This document shows, in pieces, positions 1 through 7,216 of a DNA stretch of 28,867 nt (position 1 is its first letter; each line of letters opens with the position of its first letter). The notes under the pieces were generated by a model that made no database searches, had not been told where the DNA came from, and saw only the letters and a program-made list of their open reading frames with translations. Origin of the DNA: a virus. Both the position numbers and the translations under genes were made by a program. Where the stretch lies: IMG/VR virus record IMGVR_UViG_3300009610_000072, positions 1 through 28,867 of that record; one strand, 5' to 3'.

Positions 1-664
1 AAGCGAACTGCCCCGCCTGCTGCTCTGCCGAGAGCAATTTCTGTTCCATCCCCTGGCGCTCCGCACCAACTGCCGACTGCGTCAGTCCAGGAATGGTCTG
101 CGCCCCCGCCGTGCTGGGCGCCAGTCCAATCGCTCTAAGCATCGCATCCAACCCAGTCTGATAGCCGCCGAACGCTGTTTTCTGCGCAACATCCCCCGCA
201 GCAGTCGACGCTCCCCTTGCCGCCAATCCTTCCGCAATTCCCTGTCGACTTCCACCATAGTTCGCCGACGGTCCACTGGCTCCAACCGCCGCCTGCCCAC
301 GAATCGCAGGCAACACACTCTCAGTAAGATTTTGATAAATCGGCCTCACCGAAGCATCAATCGTTCCAGCAAGCCCCGGATTCGTTCTCGGATCGAGCGC
401 GGCGCCCGACGTTAGGAATTGGTTGGCATCACCCGCGCCTCCAACAATCCCACTCTGCGCTCCAGTCGAACCTAGAACTGCCTGTTGCCCAGCAGTCTGC
501 GCCGGATCGAACCCGGCAACACCCGCCGCCCCCGGCAACGAATACGGCGTTGTGGCGAACTTCATCCAGTTCGGCATCGCCAGATTGGTTAGTGCTTGCT
601 GCTCTGGTCCGAGCACATTCCGCGTTGTCACCGTTTGCGGCTGGTCACTGCTGTCATCACCCAT
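1..664 (-). CDS. Partial Ala/Gly-rich virion protein (runs off left edge)
   Basis: An open minus-strand frame starts with ATG at 664 and stays open for 221 codons to base 1, so the C-terminus is missing. A strong ribosome site (AGGAAGAGGAA) lies just upstream, and the start overlaps the stop of the preceding gene (657-659). The protein is rich in Ala, Gly, Gln and Thr, with a stretch near residues 118-150 of small residues and Gln. No enzyme motif, signal peptide or membrane helix is visible. Its place at the end of the tail gene run and its composition fit a minor virion, internal or DNA-ejection protein of a podovirus-like particle. That role is inference from position and composition only. 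Confidence 0.8.
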   Translation of the reverse strand, partial: MGDDSSDQPQTVTTRNVLGPEQQALTNLAMPNWMKFATTPYSLPGAAGVAGFDPAQTAGQQAVLGSTGAQSGIVGGAGDANQFLTSGAALDPRTNPGLAGTIDASVRPIYQNLTESVLPAIRGQAAVGASGPSANYGGSRQGIAEGLAARGASTAAGDVAQKTAFGGYQTGLDAMLRAIGLAPSTAGAQTIPGLTQSAVGAERQGMEQKLLSAEQQAGQFA

Positions 665-1103
665 TGTGTGTTCCTCTTCCTAAAACCGGCCGCGACAAGA
701 TTTCATACCGAAACTCGAAATTCGAGTTCAACCGTTTGAGAAAGCGGCTCCAACCCTTTCGTGAAGCTACAACCTCAAACCGCTTGCAACCGAGGGTCGA
801 CGCCACACCATCAAATCCACCCTCTAGTATCGGCATAAACTCTTCGAACTCCTCTCCCGCACATCCGACGAATCGAAACACCTTTTCTTCCGGAAGCGTT
901 ACCACTTCAGTCAAGATTATAGATTGCACTGCACCATTCGAAAGTGCCCAACATTGAAGGCTCCCTTTGCAAAGCCTCTCGAGCACATACTCCGGCGTCC
1001 TCGACTCGAAATAATTCGGAATCCGCCCCAAGAGCGGAAGAATATCCTTCCAATACCCAAGCACTTGCTCGCAATTCAAGTGATAAAGAGCTCTTTCCTG
1101 CAT
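657..1103 (-). CDS. Conserved phage protein, possibly GNAT-like internal virion protein
   Basis: A 148-aa protein if it starts at ATG 1103, one base after the TAA of the preceding gene. The frame is open upstream to 1199, so a start at ATG 1136 (overlapping the neighbour) cannot be excluded. Its Trp- and Arg-rich C-terminal part (around ASRKGWSRFLKRL) and length recall the small acetyltransferase-fold internal virion protein of T7-like phages (gp13 type). That is a resemblance by eye, not a search result. It sits between two tail-region genes, and its stop overlaps the start of the left-edge virion gene, so the two are probably translationally coupled. Confidence 0.8.
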   Translation of the reverse strand: MQERALYHLNCEQVLGYWKDILPLLGRIPNYFESRTPEYVLERLCKGSLQCWALSNGAVQSIILTEVVTLPEEKVFRFVGCAGEEFEEFMPILEGGFDGVASTLGCKRFEVVASRKGWSRFLKRLNSNFEFRYEILSRPVLGRGTHNG

Positions 1104-1104
1104 C

Positions 1105-1356
1105 TTACACCAGTTGGAATTGTTTCCAAACCCCATTCCGATAAACGTAAGGTCCCTCTCCTCCACCCGGATTCCAGTTCGTCCCATCCGCATACACAAT
1201 CATTCCCTCCCTCGGACGCACCGGCACCTGTCCAGTCGGTCGAAGCTCCAACGCCGTCTGCTCCAGCAACGCCTTCGTAAGGGCCGCAAACTCCTCCTCG
1301 AAATACTTCGGATCGTATTTCTCTGGAACAACTCTTGATTTCCAAGGCGGCGGCAT
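1105..1356 (-). CDS. Small conserved virion-region protein
   Basis: An 83-aa protein. The N-terminal half is predicted helical (about residues 12-40, rich in Glu, Ala and Leu). The C-terminal half has a Gly/Asn/Trp-rich segment (motifs MIVYADGTNW and EGPYVYRNG) typical of short beta-hairpin tail-associated proteins. The start ATG at 1356 abuts the stop of the 522-aa virion protein, so the two are probably coupled. I recognise the C-terminal style from other phage hypothetical proteins but can name no function. It is most likely a minor tail or fibre-associated component. Confidence 0.8.
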   Translation of the reverse strand: MPPPWKSRVVPEKYDPKYFEEEFAALTKALLEQTALELRPTGQVPVRPREGMIVYADGTNWNPGGGEGPYVYRNGVWKQFQLV

Positions 1357-2924
1357 CAGAAATTCCCCGTCAATTCCAACTCGATCTTGTACCCGTCGAT
1401 CTTGAACGGCGTCTGTCCACTATATTCGATCGCAATCGCCGGTCCCTCCACACACACATCCACATACTGTTGCGTTGAAGGATCAAACGTCTGACTCGAA
1501 TTCCACACCACCGCTCCATCAGGACGTTCACTGCTTCCCACCCGGATCGAGAACGTCCCTCCACTCGCCTTTGGCCAGACCCGCGTCACTAGCTTCCGCT
1601 GCGTGAAGTCTTCAATCCACTCCCCATTCCGCTTCCTCCCAATCAATCCGAGCCCCGTCCGCTGCACCGTTCCAGTGAACACGGTGCCGTCCCGTGTCGT
1701 TCCATCATCCATTAGCTGGAACTTGACATCCGCAGTGTTGACCAGGACGACCTTTCTCCGCTCCGCTGTCGACCACGCCTTCGTGTCAGAATCCCAGTCT
1801 CCACTCGCCGTCGACCAAAGCTCCGCGTCACTCGTCTGTATGATACCAGTCGCCGAATGCCTCCAATTACAATCCCCCTCCGTAACCTGCCCCGTTTTAT
1901 AGTTCACGATGATCGCTCTATTCGGAAACGTATTCCCCGTTTCCGGATAGCAGAACCATGCCTCATCCCTTAACGGATAGATTGTGAAAAAACTCGTCGC
2001 AAAACTCGTTACGTCGATGCTGCCAAACAGCGCCCTCTTATGCTTCTTATCCAGAATTGCGATCGCATTGTTTCCATCATGCAGCCACATATTATCTTGT
2101 CCCATGAAGATGTGCCGCTTCCCATCTCCAGTCACCGCCACCGCCCTCGAACAGAGCAACCCAATCGTCTCCAAAAACGCATCCTGATCGAAGATGAAAC
2201 GCCCACCCACCGCCCGCACCCTCCAAACGCTATTCTCCTTATAGACGTAGAATCTCCCCTGGAGGGGCAATCCGTCCAGTATAATCCCACTCTCCACATC
2301 CGGGAAATCAATACTTCCAGCATCCACCGTCGGATCAGTTATATCCCACGAACTGGGCACCGCCCCCGGATCAGCCGGATGACTCCACCTCATATTATGT
2401 GGCGCATTCGCTCCACCCAACGTCGTGTTCAACGCAATCAAATACGGACCAAAACTCCTTAACACCCTCGCCCGAAGTGTTGCGGGCCAATTCGTCAAAT
2501 CCGCCAACTTCGTTGCCACCGTCGGCGTCGCCCAAAACTGCGGCACATCGCTTCCATTATTCAAGATCAAAATGCCGCCGATGAACGTCGAATTCCAGTT
2601 CTGTCCCGCCCCCGCCGTATAGTTGACGTCCACACCTGCCGTCTGTCTCGTGATATTCGTATGCGTTATTCCGTCCGTGACATACGCCTTTGTCAAACTG
2701 GTGTAGACCCAGAGCTGTTGCGCCGGCGCGTTCACCGCGACCAGAAATTGTGGCGTCACCGTCGGCGTTCCGAAAACCTGCGTCTGGCCGCCAATCCTTC
2801 CAATCGAATCGTCAATTATCCGCACATTTTCGCCCAGACTCCACGCCTCCGGCGGAAGCATGTGCGCAGGCACGTCCTTAATGACGCCGATCGAGCCCAG
2901 ATCGTTTATGTCGATGCTAGGCAT
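1356..2924 (-). CDS. Large virion structural protein, possibly tail or head-completion (stabilisation-like)
   Basis: A 522-aa protein starting with ATG 2924 (MPSIDINDLG). The frame is open to 3008, but 2924 overlaps the stop of the upstream 55-aa gene in the pattern ATGCCTAG and gives a sensible N-terminus. The protein is beta-rich with many short aromatic-flanked strands throughout (for example LWVYTSL, WRVRAVGGRF, KRHIFMGQDN). It has no membrane segment or catalytic motif. Repeated strand-turn units suggest a propeller or repeat-beta fold, as in podoviral tail stabilisation proteins (P22 gp10 class). The gene is certain; the class is inference from size, fold style and position among tail genes. 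Confidence 0.85.
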   Translation of the reverse strand: MPSIDINDLGSIGVIKDVPAHMLPPEAWSLGENVRIIDDSIGRIGGQTQVFGTPTVTPQFLVAVNAPAQQLWVYTSLTKAYVTDGITHTNITRQTAGVDVNYTAGAGQNWNSTFIGGILILNNGSDVPQFWATPTVATKLADLTNWPATLRARVLRSFGPYLIALNTTLGGANAPHNMRWSHPADPGAVPSSWDITDPTVDAGSIDFPDVESGIILDGLPLQGRFYVYKENSVWRVRAVGGRFIFDQDAFLETIGLLCSRAVAVTGDGKRHIFMGQDNMWLHDGNNAIAILDKKHKRALFGSIDVTSFATSFFTIYPLRDEAWFCYPETGNTFPNRAIIVNYKTGQVTEGDCNWRHSATGIIQTSDAELWSTASGDWDSDTKAWSTAERRKVVLVNTADVKFQLMDDGTTRDGTVFTGTVQRTGLGLIGRKRNGEWIEDFTQRKLVTRVWPKASGGTFSIRVGSSERPDGAVVWNSSQTFDPSTQQYVDVCVEGPAIAIEYSGQTPFKIDGYKIELELTGNF

Positions 2925-3084
2925 GAATTGCGAATCCAAACACCTTCCACCCGAGCAGGAAGATGAGGACGAACACCAACAACGACATCCCACCCACCGT
3001 CCGATCACCCTCCCAAGGGCGTCCCCATCCCCAGAAGATGAGCGAGAGAATCATAATCAGCCAGAAAATCGTTCCGATGTACAT
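2917..3084 (-). CDS. Small membrane protein with two hydrophobic helices (55 aa)
   Basis: A short gene starting at ATG 3084 with a near-perfect ribosome site (AGAGGAGAG, 4-5 bases upstream) and ending in TAG at 2917-2919. The product starts MYIGTIFWLIM and has two hydrophobic helices, about residues 3-20 and 33-50, separated by a Gly/Arg/Asp loop (WGRPWEGDRTVGG). Its stop overlaps the start of the large virion protein. A tiny two-helix protein near a phage lysis region could be a holin or antiholin accessory or a membrane component used at DNA entry. Nothing decides between these. Confidence 0.8.
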   Translation of the reverse strand: MYIGTIFWLIMILSLIFWGWGRPWEGDRTVGGMSLLVFVLIFLLGWKVFGFAIHA

Positions 3085-3096
3085 TTTCACTCTCCT

Positions 3097-3762
3097 CTAT
3101 TTTACTGCGAAGATTTTCAGCATAGCTCCTACAAGTGCGCCGAAACCGAATCCGAGCCCAAGAACGCCTGCGATGATTCCCCACAACCAATTCGCCCCCG
3201 CCGACTTTCCACCAGTAATATCCGTTGTCGTCGTGAGTCGACTCACCTTCTCCTTCAACTCGGCAAGCGCGATCGCATTCGTCGGATCGAGCACACTTGT
3301 CTTACTCTCGATGATGGTGATCCGTTCCTTCATATCACCAATCTTGTCATCGAGAGCCTTGAACTTGGTGTCTACCTGTGTGACAATACTATCAATCTGT
3401 TTAGTGAATGAAGTCTTGCTATCCGACACAACCTCCTTTGAAGCCGCAAAAGCCGCATCGACAGCCTTGTTTATGGCCTCAATCGTAACCTTCATGACCT
3501 CTCGAAGCTGCACTACCTGATTCTGCACATCCATCGTGGTCGGTGTACGATCCGCAACCTGTTGGAGCAACGAGACGGCCTTGTCCATCGAATCCAATCG
3601 CTGGACGACCGTATTCCGTTGCTCCTCCGTCAGTTCCCTCAACCAGAAGTTTTCTCGCAACAACGCTTGCCACGTCATTGCGGTTGGATCCTGGGACGGC
3701 ATCCCAGGACCCACATCTTGACGCAGCGCGCCACCATCTGGATTAACACTTGTCGATCTCAT
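3097..3762 (-). CDS. Coiled-coil protein with C-terminal membrane anchor
   Basis: A 221-aa protein. Residues about 45-175 are a long helical, heptad-like region rich in Val, Lys, Asp and Thr. A Gly-rich hydrophobic segment follows at about residues 190-214 (WLWGIIAGVLGLGFGFGALV), leaving a short basic tail. This is a C-terminally anchored coiled coil. The ATG at 3762 overlaps the TGA of the lipoprotein gene (ATGA), tying it to the lysis cassette. It could be a spanin-related or envelope-interacting protein, or a virion protein that inserts into the membrane. No family was recognised with certainty. Confidence 0.82.
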   Translation of the reverse strand: MRSTSVNPDGGALRQDVGPGMPSQDPTAMTWQALLRENFWLRELTEEQRNTVVQRLDSMDKAVSLLQQVADRTPTTMDVQNQVVQLREVMKVTIEAINKAVDAAFAASKEVVSDSKTSFTKQIDSIVTQVDTKFKALDDKIGDMKERITIIESKTSVLDPTNAIALAELKEKVSRLTTTTDITGGKSAGANWLWGIIAGVLGLGFGFGALVGAMLKIFAVK

Positions 3763-4016
3763 TGTAGCTTCTCACACACTTGCAACTCTGCATTCACGCA
3801 CTTACACTGATATAGAGTCTCATTCGCCGCCAACCGCTCCTTCACCCTCCTCGCCGCCACAATCTTTCCATCTCCCGGATCGACGATGACGCGCTGATAC
3901 GCATCACAAAAGCTATTTATTGTTTGCGCTCTGTTTTCCCTCCAGAGACTGCAAGAGGTCATCGAGTTCATCATCACTAAGCTGAGTAATATTCTCCATG
4001 ATGATTTTCCCAGCAC
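3759..4016 (-). CDS. Small lipoprotein, outer-membrane spanin (Rz1)-like
   Basis: An 85-aa protein with a GTG start at 4016, preceded by GGAG seven bases upstream. The N-terminus has Lys and Arg, then a hydrophobic stretch and a cysteine at residue 22 (context SMTSC), resembling a lipoprotein signal peptide with a slightly unusual lipobox (Met at -3). The mature part is about 64 aa and contains further cysteines and an FCDAYQ...VKERLAANE pattern like short phage outer-membrane spanins. It begins inside the preceding membrane-protein gene in another frame (104-base overlap), as in nested spanin pairs. Later ATG starts at 3974 and 3971 would remove most of the signal. The role is inferred from signal type and position next to holin and lysozyme. 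Confidence 0.65.
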   Translation of the reverse strand: MLGKSSWRILLSLVMMNSMTSCSLWRENRAQTINSFCDAYQRVIVDPGDGKIVAARRVKERLAANETLYQCKCVNAELQVCEKLQ

Positions 4017-4155
4017 GTGTCAACTCCAGTGTTTTCGCCAGATTTTTTGCAATCTCGCGATCTTCACCTTCCGTGATCCACTTCTTCTCCTGCCCCAGCC
4101 TGACCAGCGTCGACACCAGGTTCAAGACAAGAGAAATGATCGCGAACCAAGACAT
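3913..4155 (-). CDS. Small N-terminally anchored membrane protein of the lysis cassette
   Basis: An 80-aa protein. The frame is open to 4260, but the ATG at 4155 lies two bases after the holin stop and starts a clear membrane segment (MSWFAIISLVLNLVSTLV). A charged helical region follows at about residues 22-75, ending in an acidic stretch (SDDELDDLL). Topology is one N-terminal helix plus a soluble helical tail. That fits an inner-membrane spanin-like or holin-accessory protein. The next gene, a lipoprotein, overlaps its last 104 bases in a different frame. The family is not firmly recognised. Confidence 0.78.
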   Translation of the reverse strand: MSWFAIISLVLNLVSTLVRLGQEKKWITEGEDREIAKNLAKTLELTRAGKIIMENITQLSDDELDDLLQSLEGKQSANNK

Positions 4156-4156
4156 T

Positions 4157-4462
4157 TTACTTCTTCGCCGGCGTGGCCGCCACCGCCGCCGCTGTCGCCA
4201 ACGTCCGATCATGGACCGTGATCTTGTTCCCATCCACGCTTGTCTCATCCATCGCCGCAACCGACTGGATTAGCGACTTCTTCGAGTTGGAGATCCACGA
4301 CCAGATCGCACCACCAAGCACCGATGTTGGACCAAGTATATCCAGCAACCACGTCGTCACGACACTCACTTGATCCACACTCATGATGCCGAAAATCGTC
4401 GCTGCGGCACCCGCCACTTGGAGGGCAGCACGCACTAACCCACCGAATTGATCCTGTGTCAT
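4157..4462 (-). CDS. Putative holin (Pam3-gp28-like)
   Basis: A 101-aa protein when started at ATG 4462, which has GGGAG seven bases upstream. An ATG two codons earlier (4468) sits too close to that site. The sequence opens MTQDQFGGLVRA, followed by a small-residue hydrophobic helix (about residues 8-28) and a second helix (about 35-58, ending IWSWIS). The tail is soluble and Ala-rich, ending in Lys-Lys. Two short helices with this N-terminus match my memory of the Pam3-gp28 type of putative phage holin. It lies directly after the lysozyme gene. Holins form inner-membrane lesions that time lysis. Confidence 0.78.
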   Translation of the reverse strand: MTQDQFGGLVRAALQVAGAAATIFGIMSVDQVSVVTTWLLDILGPTSVLGGAIWSWISNSKKSLIQSVAAMDETSVDGNKITVHDRTLATAAAVAATPAKK

Positions 4463-4477
4463 TTCCATTCTCCCTTT

Positions 4478-5068
4478 TCAGTCCTCTCGGACTAGTGTTA
4501 CCTTTTCCATTTGCGAGAGCACTCGTATCATGACGGCGCACCCAATCTGCGTGTCCATCGTCGTCGAACTCCACACCCCATCCGCCACATATTTTCCAGG
4601 CTTCTGCACACTCGTCGCTCCCCAAACATAAGGGCTCGGCATCCTTCCATGATAAAGCCAATACCCCCACCCATTATAGTTTTCGCAATAGTAGAGGATC
4701 TTCTCCAACCTCCAATCAATCACTCGATTCAACCCTTTTAGTCGCACTAAGGCGTCGTACGCCCCTTCCTCCCAACTACTAAACGGTCCACGCCCCTTCG
4801 GCACATGGACGCTGACACGATTCAATGGATCGCCCTGCGCGAGCTGCGTCGAAAAGCTCAATCCACTCTCTCGCATATGGAGCGGTCCAATCATATACCA
4901 CGGGACACCCGAATCCTTTTCCGCATTCAAATATCTTTTCTTATATCTGACAATGCTCTCACAAGCCTTTATCACTCTTGGTGCATTCGCATTCGAAAGC
5001 TTCATTGTGTCCCAATACTTCGCGTAAATGGGCCACATCAGCGAATACATTGGCCTTTCCGAACTCAT
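4478..5068 (-). CDS. Phage lysozyme / endolysin
   Basis: A 196-aa protein. I chose the ATG at 5068 because it overlaps the upstream stop (ATGA); the frame is open to 5140. The core pattern is GVPWYMIGPLHMRES around residues 54-68, with Glu67 as the candidate catalytic acid. It continues with QGDPLNR, VPKGRGP, W-E-E-A-x-DAL, YNGWGYW and SPYVWG...KYVADG. These are hallmarks of the COG5526 lysozyme-family proteins that cut peptidoglycan glycan strands. No signal peptide is evident, so export probably depends on the holin encoded just downstream. Confidence 0.9.
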   Translation of the reverse strand: MSSERPMYSLMWPIYAKYWDTMKLSNANAPRVIKACESIVRYKKRYLNAEKDSGVPWYMIGPLHMRESGLSFSTQLAQGDPLNRVSVHVPKGRGPFSSWEEGAYDALVRLKGLNRVIDWRLEKILYYCENYNGWGYWLYHGRMPSPYVWGATSVQKPGKYVADGVWSSTTMDTQIGCAVMIRVLSQMEKVTLVRED

Positions 5069-5301
5069 TGCACTCCCAAACAGGCTCGCGCCTGTCGCCT
5101 CTGCTTCGCTGTAAGTATAACTCCATTCGCCTTTCCCCACGCCTCCAATTGCTCAACCGTCATCACACTCGCCCAAAAGCGGACGGTGGTGCACGAATAC
5201 GGCAAATCCGGTCCTTCAGTGATCGGATTCCTGTGCTTGATAGCGCCGTCGGCGCCAACCGCCATCAAGAGCCATATTGCAAGCGCCACCGCTATCCGCA
5301 T
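5065..5301 (-). CDS. Small secreted protein of the lysis region
   Basis: A 78-aa protein with a clear signal peptide (residues 1-19: Arg then a hydrophobic run ending GADGA). The mature part has two cysteines (SCTTVRFW and ARACLGVQ) flanking a helical segment (MTVEQLEAWGK). The ribosome site AGAGGTG lies 5 bases upstream of ATG 5301. The stop overlaps the lysozyme start, so the two genes are coupled. Small exported two-cysteine proteins of this kind occur beside phage lysis genes, but I know no established function. Confidence 0.8.
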   Translation of the reverse strand: MRIAVALAIWLLMAVGADGAIKHRNPITEGPDLPYSCTTVRFWASVMTVEQLEAWGKANGVILTAKQRRQARACLGVQ

Positions 5302-5304
5302 TTT

Positions 5305-5472
5305 TCACCTCTTGAAGTTCTCCTTTAGCGTGTCCGGAAAGTTATGCAGTTCATCACCGACGAACTTCTCCTTCCGCAACTCTTTTTCATAGCCATCTCG
5401 GATGGGCATTTTATTGATCCCATGATCCTTTCCGAAATCGCCAGGCTTTTTGACCTCATTTCCATCAGCCAT
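5305..5472 (-). CDS. Small charged hypothetical protein (55 aa)
   Basis: ATG at 5472 is preceded by a strong ribosome site (AGAGGAGAG), and the frame ends in TGA at 5305-5307, three bases before the next start. The product begins MADGNEVKKPGDF and is hydrophilic, rich in Lys, Glu and Asp, with no membrane segment. It fills the gap between the tail fibre and the secreted protein genes. The ribosome site and the exact packing between neighbours are the main evidence. A role as a small tail-fibre chaperone or structural accessory is possible but unsupported. Confidence 0.72.
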   Translation of the reverse strand: MADGNEVKKPGDFGKDHGINKMPIRDGYEKELRKEKFVGDELHNFPDTLKENFKR

Positions 5473-5484
5473 TCCACTCTCCTC

Positions 5485-6477
5485 TCACTCCACGACGATG
5501 ATATTATTCGTGATAATGGTCGGCGGCATTTTATTGACCGCCGTTTGCCCCGCATTCACATAGCCCGCCGACACCGTTATACCAGTGACAGCACTACCAG
5601 TGCTCGCAGACGCATCCAGATTCCGAGTCGCATTACCGGCAGCGCCGCCCTCAGTGCCAGACACAGGATTATTGGTGAAAGTATGGGTGTGTCCTGGGTC
5701 CGTTACCGTTGTCGTTATCTGAAGCGAAGGAATCTGCGTCGTTGTCAGCGTCACATTCTCCGCTCCGCCCACCGCCGCTAACGACGACCCAGTTATACCA
5801 CTCCCCGCCGCCGTTATCCTTCCCGCAACACTTCCACCCATATCGTCACGGCCAGCACCAATTCTCCCTCTTCGATCAACCACCCCTAGATTCGCAAACA
5901 CCGCAAAATAGTCAGGATAGAGTTGAGAACTCGTGAGTGTCTGCCCACTTGCCCATTCATAGCCGACTGGCAGCGTTCCACCAGAAAAATCCAACACCTC
6001 TCCAACCGGATTCCTCACCGCTCTTTCCACAATCCACCCACTTCCCGTCCAAAACGCCGCAATAATCGCCCCAGGAATCGACCTCCTCGTCCTCGCCAAC
6101 CCTGTCAACGCTCCACTCTGCAACGTCCCTGTCCCCGGCACTATCAAATACGGCGTTGCCTGCGAATTCGTCTTCACAAAATGACAAAACCATCCATCAT
6201 TCGACGCCGTCAAGATGGGCAACGTCACATTCAACGACGTCGACGGTATCGACGTATCAATTAAGAACGTCTTATTGATGTCAGTAGACGTGACGGTGAA
6301 ATCTGTCGTCTTTACTGTCGTCGACGGCAGAAAAACCGCCCGACTCGCATTCGGGAACGTATTCTGCAACGCAATCTTCAAATTCCGAATATGATCGTCA
6401 CCCTGACTCCGCAAATCTGTCGAAATCGGATTTGTCGGCACCAAGTCCGAAACAAACGTCGGCGTTTCCAATCCCAT
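5485..6477 (-). CDS. Tail fibre protein with phage tail-collar domain
   Basis: A 330-aa protein. The N-terminus (ETPTFVSDL...SQGDDHIRNLKIAL) is the common virion-attachment start of many podoviral tail fibres. The middle is beta-rich. From about residue 165 there is a tail-collar-type region (VGEVLDFSGGTLPVGYEWASG, then YPDYFAVF, RRGRIGAGRDDMGG). A GHTHTF motif near residue 265 is the usual metal-binding His motif of collar and fibre tips. The C-terminus (NKMPPTIITNNIIVVE) matches the typical end of collar-domain fibres. It probably forms a trimeric receptor-binding fibre. Confidence 0.88.
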   Translation of the reverse strand: MGLETPTFVSDLVPTNPISTDLRSQGDDHIRNLKIALQNTFPNASRAVFLPSTTVKTTDFTVTSTDINKTFLIDTSIPSTSLNVTLPILTASNDGWFCHFVKTNSQATPYLIVPGTGTLQSGALTGLARTRRSIPGAIIAAFWTGSGWIVERAVRNPVGEVLDFSGGTLPVGYEWASGQTLTSSQLYPDYFAVFANLGVVDRRGRIGAGRDDMGGSVAGRITAAGSGITGSSLAAVGGAENVTLTTTQIPSLQITTTVTDPGHTHTFTNNPVSGTEGGAAGNATRNLDASASTGSAVTGITVSAGYVNAGQTAVNKMPPTIITNNIIVVE

Positions 6478-6491
6478 TTCCGTTCAGGTTT

Positions 6492-7181
6492 CTACAACCT
6501 GCTCCCCATAGTCAATCGTCGTCCAGCAAGCTCCCGCTCGACGATCGAAGACATGAGGGATGCCTCCGCTCTCTGCAAAATCGTAGCAAACTTCTGCACC
6601 GCCGCCGCATTTTGCAGATCTGCCGCCATCTTCAACCCAGCCTCTCCCACAATGACCCACGGATTATACGTCAACCACTGATTCGTCTCACTTCCATTCG
6701 TCACATCGACATCATGACTCCAGTAACTCCACGTCAACGTATAAGCCGTATCAGGACGCGGATATACCCGGATAGTATTCCCCCGAAGGACGTAGGCTCG
6801 AGGAGCCCCAATGACAACGGTGGCGACACTCGCAGTTGCAGAAAGATCCTCCACCCGCCAATCACCAAAGAAGAATTTCTCCGCGTTTTCATAGGAAGTT
6901 TTCGTGAGAAAGAGTGTCCTCGACGTTGCATTCGGTTGATATCGCAGGTTTCCATCCCTCTCCTCTACCTCTTTGATAAAGCCCGTCGGCAGCGCCACCG
7001 CCTGGACACCACTGGAAACCACCAACGGCTGATCCTCCGCCAGCAAATACCACGGCAGCGTCTTTCCCGGCTGCTCCCTCTCATCTTGCGCAAAGTTCAA
7101 CGCGGCAAGAATCTCGACGGCCTTATCCGACCGCCACCCGAGCCCTTGCTGAATCTGCGTGATCGCCTCTGCACCAGTCAT
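6492..7181 (-). CDS. Head-tail adaptor / connector protein
   Basis: A 229-aa protein. The N-terminal helical part (residues 1-35) carries the GWRSDKAVEILAALNFAQ pattern. It is followed by a beta-rich core (LPWYLLAEDQPLVVSSG, YVLRGNTIRVYPRPD, LTWSYWSHD) and a C-terminal helix ending in RELAGRRLTMGSRL. This arrangement is what I associate with SU10-type adaptor proteins that join portal to tail in podoviruses. The AAGGG ribosome site is about 9 bases upstream. It lies between the glycosyltransferases and the tail fibre. Confidence 0.78.
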   Translation of the reverse strand: MTGAEAITQIQQGLGWRSDKAVEILAALNFAQDEREQPGKTLPWYLLAEDQPLVVSSGVQAVALPTGFIKEVEERDGNLRYQPNATSRTLFLTKTSYENAEKFFFGDWRVEDLSATASVATVVIGAPRAYVLRGNTIRVYPRPDTAYTLTWSYWSHDVDVTNGSETNQWLTYNPWVIVGEAGLKMAADLQNAAAVQKFATILQRAEASLMSSIVERELAGRRLTMGSRL

Positions 7182-7216
7182 CGAAATGGCCCTTTCAACC
7201 TACCCCTAATGTCCCC

